Of a stretch of 8,875 bases of DNA, positions 7,510-8,875 are shown one piece after another; position 1 is the first letter of the stretch; the number at the start of each line of letters is the position of its first letter. Source of the stretch: an uncultured Lactobacillus sp. (GTDB taxonomy: Bacteria > Bacillota > Bacilli > Lactobacillales > Lactobacillaceae); assembly GCA_947252915.1 (NCBI GenBank), contig CAMXWI010000026.1, forward strand, positions 1 through 8,875, in the 5' to 3' direction. Both the position numbers and the translations under genes were made by a program. The notes under the pieces were generated by a model, which saw only the letters and a list, made by a program, of their open reading frames with translations, did no database searches and had not been told where the DNA came from.

Positions 7510-7671
7510 TATGTTCCCTCCTTCGTCAGATTTAAAATTTGACTAGCTCCATGGAAATTACCGCCACATCCTGTGGCAAAGCGGCCGGGTGTGTCGCAAC
7601 CTTCCACTTCATCGCCTGTGATCTTAAACTTACACTCTAGAGCATACTACTCCCTTGGTAAATTCAAGCAC
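7510..7671 (-). promoter_or_regulatory. Structured 5' leader of the S10 operon mRNA
   Basis: About 162 nt of untranslated RNA between the predicted start and rpsJ. Visible helices on the minus strand are as follows. (1) 7668-7658 pairs with 7633-7623, 11 base pairs including two G-U, extended by GTG 7671-7669 with CAC 7620-7618 past a two-base bulge. (2) 7607-7601 pairs with 7557-7551, seven pairs including two G-U, enclosing the rest. (3) GCCACA 7577-7572 pairs with TGTGGC 7568-7563, a perfect six-pair stem with loop GGA. (4) A weak AT-rich hairpin, 7543-7536 with 7532-7525, directly before the rpsJ binding site. No hairpin is followed by a T run, so regulation, if any, would be at translation or RNA stability. 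The E. coli S10 leader is bound by L4; whether that applies here is unknown. Confidence 0.6.
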
Positions 7672-7677
7672 TTAACC

Positions 7678-7706
7678 ATAATACTAGAGAATCATTGACG
7701 CCGCAA
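7678..7706 (-). promoter_or_regulatory. Predicted sigma-A promoter of the S10 operon
   Basis: On the minus strand TTGCGG (7701-7706) serves as -35 and TATTAT (7678-7683, 5 of 6 matches to TATAAT) as -10, with an ideal 17-base spacer. A run of AT-rich DNA immediately upstream (about 7711-7745) could act as an UP element. The -35 matches only 3 of 6, but keeps the important TTG. Transcription would begin near 7671-7672, exactly where the first leader helix starts, which supports the assignment. Confidence 0.7.
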
Positions 7707-7766
7707 GGGTTTTGCATAATTAATTTCAATTTTTGTGTTAAAAAACTGTTACAAAATTTTGGATAC
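7707..7766 (-). other. AT-rich segment between fusA terminator and S10 promoter
   Basis: About 60 bases, strongly A/T rich with several A and T runs and only weak inverted symmetry (TTTTGT near 7752 against ACAAAA near 7732). No open reading frame or RNA gene is seen. The part next to the -35 resembles an UP element; otherwise I see nothing in it. Confidence 0.5.
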
Positions 7767-7800
7767 AAAAAAAGCCCGTACGATTTGTACGAACTTTTTA
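7767..7800 (-). terminator. Intrinsic terminator after fusA
   Basis: Eight-pair stem with GTTCGTAC (7794-7787) against GTACGGGC (7781-7774), two of the pairs G-U, loop AAATC, followed by seven T (7773-7767). A run of A before the stem can pair with the T run and lengthen it. It begins only 16 bases after the fusA stop codon and should end the upstream (str-type) transcript, separating it from the S10 operon. Confidence 0.9.
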
Positions 7801-7810
7801 AATCAAATTA

Positions 7811-8875
7811 TTAGTTGTTGCCACCATTCTTGGAGATAATATCTTCTTGAACAGACTTTGGAACAGCTGAGTAGTGATCAAAGGTCATTGTGAATGTACC
7901 CCGACCTTGAGTTGCTGAACGAAGCGTAGTGGCATAACCAAACATTTCTGATAATGGGACAAAGGCATGAACAAGTTGAGCATTCCCACGTTCTTCCATT
8001 CCATCAATAGAACCACGACGAGCAGTAACGTGACCCATAACGTCACCCAGATTATCTTCTGGAGTAACAATGTCAACCTTCATGATTGGTTCAAGGATTA
8101 CTGGATCAGCCTTCTTAGCAGCATTCTTCAAAGCAAGTGATGCAGCAACCTTAAATGCCGCTTCAGAAGAGTCGACTTCGTGGTAACTACCATCATAGAG
8201 CTTAGCATGCATGTCAACTAATGGGTAACCGGCAAGAACACCGTTTTCCATGGCTTCCTTCAATCCTTGTTCAACGGCTGGAATGTATTCACGAGGAACA
8301 ACCCCACCAACGATGGCATCTTCAAATTCAAAGCCCTTACCTTCTTCAAGTGGTGTAAATTCGATCCATACATCACCGTATTGACCTTTACCACCAGATT
8401 GACGAACGAACTTACCTTGAGCACTAGCTTGCTTAGTGAATGCTTCACGGTAAGAAACTTGTGGCTTACCAACCGTTACTTCAGCATGGAATTCACGACG
8501 AAGACGTTCAACAATGATGTCCAAGTGTAATTCACCCATCCCAGCAATCAAAGTTTCACCGGTTTCAGGGTTGGTTTCCGTCTTGAACGTTGGGTCTTCT
8601 TCAGCAAGCTTTTGCAGCCCCTTATCCATCTTGTCTTGGTCGGCCTTGGACTTAGGTTCCACAGACACCTGAATAACAGGTTCTGGGAAGTCCATTGATT
8701 CAAGTTGTAATGGATGATCTGGATCAGTTAATGAGTCACCAGTTGTGGTGTTCTTCAAACCAATTGCTGCTGCAATATCACCAGAGAACACTTCAGGAAT
8801 TTCGTGTTGTTGGTTAGAGTGCATTTGAAGCAAACGACCAATCCGTTCACGCTTATCCTTAGTTGCGTTCAAAAC
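7811..8875 (-). CDS. fusA: Elongation factor G, N-terminal part missing
   Basis: EF-G is the GTPase that moves tRNAs and mRNA through the ribosome and, with RRF, recycles it. Only the last 354 residues of roughly 695 are in the window; the G domain lies beyond the high-coordinate edge. Seen are the end of domain II ([18 protein letters not shown], about 32-49 of the fragment), domain III with [13 protein letters not shown] and [14 protein letters not shown] (about 112-125), domain IV with [20 protein letters not shown] and the [20 protein letters not shown] helix, and domain V from about 258 with [22 protein letters not shown] and [19 protein letters not shown]. No truncation or frameshift is seen. 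A TTG at 8872 is an internal leucine codon, not the start. The strong terminator follows 10 bases after the stop codon's downstream edge. Confidence 0.97.
   Translation of the reverse strand, partial: VLNATKDKRERIGRLLQMHSNQQHEIPEVFSGDIAAAIGLKNTTTGDSLTDPDHPLQLESMDFPEPVIQVSVEPKSKADQDKMDKGLQKLAEEDPTFKTETNPETGETLIAGMGELHLDIIVERLRREFHAEVTVGKPQVSYREAFTKQASAQGKFVRQSGGKGQYGDVWIEFTPLEEGKGFEFEDAIVGGVVPREYIPAVEQGLKEAMENGVLAGYPLVDMHAKLYDGSYHEVDSSEAAFKVAASLALKNAAKKADPVILEPIMKVDIVTPEDNLGDVMGHVTARRGSIDGMEERGNAQLVHAFVPLSEMFGYATTLRSATQGRGTFTMTFDHYSAVPKSVQEDIISKNGGNN

Noticed and set aside
7561..7581. Attenuator (terminator) in the S10 leader at the GCCACA/TGTGGC hairpin
   Set aside because: The hairpin is perfect, but no T run follows it, so it does not look like an intrinsic terminator.
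7584..7600. Resemblance of the leader ACACACCCGGCC stretch to the 16S rRNA 3' segment ACACACCGCCCGTC
   Set aside because: Only a seven-base identity with low-complexity content; not enough to propose rRNA mimicry without comparative support.
7509..7607. GTG-initiated frame in the leader ending TAATG at rpsJ (32 codons)
   Set aside because: The frame overlaps the rpsJ start in a suggestive way, but GTG has no binding site, the sequence resembles no family I know, and its last codons simply read through the rpsJ binding site. The RNA structure explains the region better.
168..8530. Plus-strand reading frames of 60-109 codons scattered over the whole window
   Set aside because: Each lies antisense to a recognised ribosomal protein gene or fusA. 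None has a plausible plus-strand binding site context or a recognisable product, and they follow from the codon bias of the real genes.
8870..8872. TTG as start of a short fusA product
   Set aside because: The frame stays open to the window edge, and the residues here ([14 protein letters not shown]) are an internal EF-G segment.

Overview
The window is a ribosomal-protein gene cluster, transcribed entirely on the minus strand. It comes from a low-to-moderate GC Gram-positive bacterium, most likely a member of the Lactobacillaceae. The reasons are the S10-spc gene order, strong AGGAGG-type ribosome binding sites before nearly every gene, a zinc-finger type S14 of 61 residues, an L2 with a basic C-terminal tail, and fusA lying directly upstream of rpsJ with no tuf between. 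Genus assignment would need a database comparison; I only commit to the family, and that as inference.

Read in the direction of transcription (high to low coordinates), the window opens inside fusA. The C-terminal half of EF-G ends at 7811 and is followed at once by a strong intrinsic terminator (7767-7800). A gene-free stretch of about 300 bases (7510-7810) holds that terminator, an AT-rich segment, a candidate sigma-A promoter (7678-7706) and a roughly 160-nt leader with several good helices. Then come the eleven genes of the S10 operon in classical order: rpsJ, rplC, rplD, rplW, rplB, rpsS, rplV, rpsC, rplP, rpmC, rpsQ. A 70-base spacer (2332-2401), the longest between any two ribosomal-protein genes here, marks the classical S10/spc boundary and holds a possible internal promoter. 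The spc part follows: rplN, rplX, rplE, rpsN (zinc type, rpsZ), rpsH and rplF. The last of these runs off the low-coordinate edge of the window.

All sixteen complete genes are intact, of family-typical length, and carry the expected RNA-binding motifs. Genes are packed with spacers of 3-49 bases apart from the 70-base gap, and two junctions overlap (rplD/rplW by 1 base, rplP/rpmC by 11 bases), which fits translational coupling. Four genes start with GTG (rplB, rpsC, rplN, rpsN). In three places (rpsH, rplX, rpmC) the longest reading frame begins too far upstream, and the ribosome binding site identifies the true start.

The products work together: small-subunit proteins S3, S8, S10, S14, S17 and S19, large-subunit proteins L2, L3, L4, L5, L6, L14, L16, L22, L23, L24 and L29, and the translocase EF-G. 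This is core housekeeping DNA. I found no mobile element, CRISPR array, tRNA or rRNA gene, or novel protein system. The part most worth a second look is the structured rpsJ leader.
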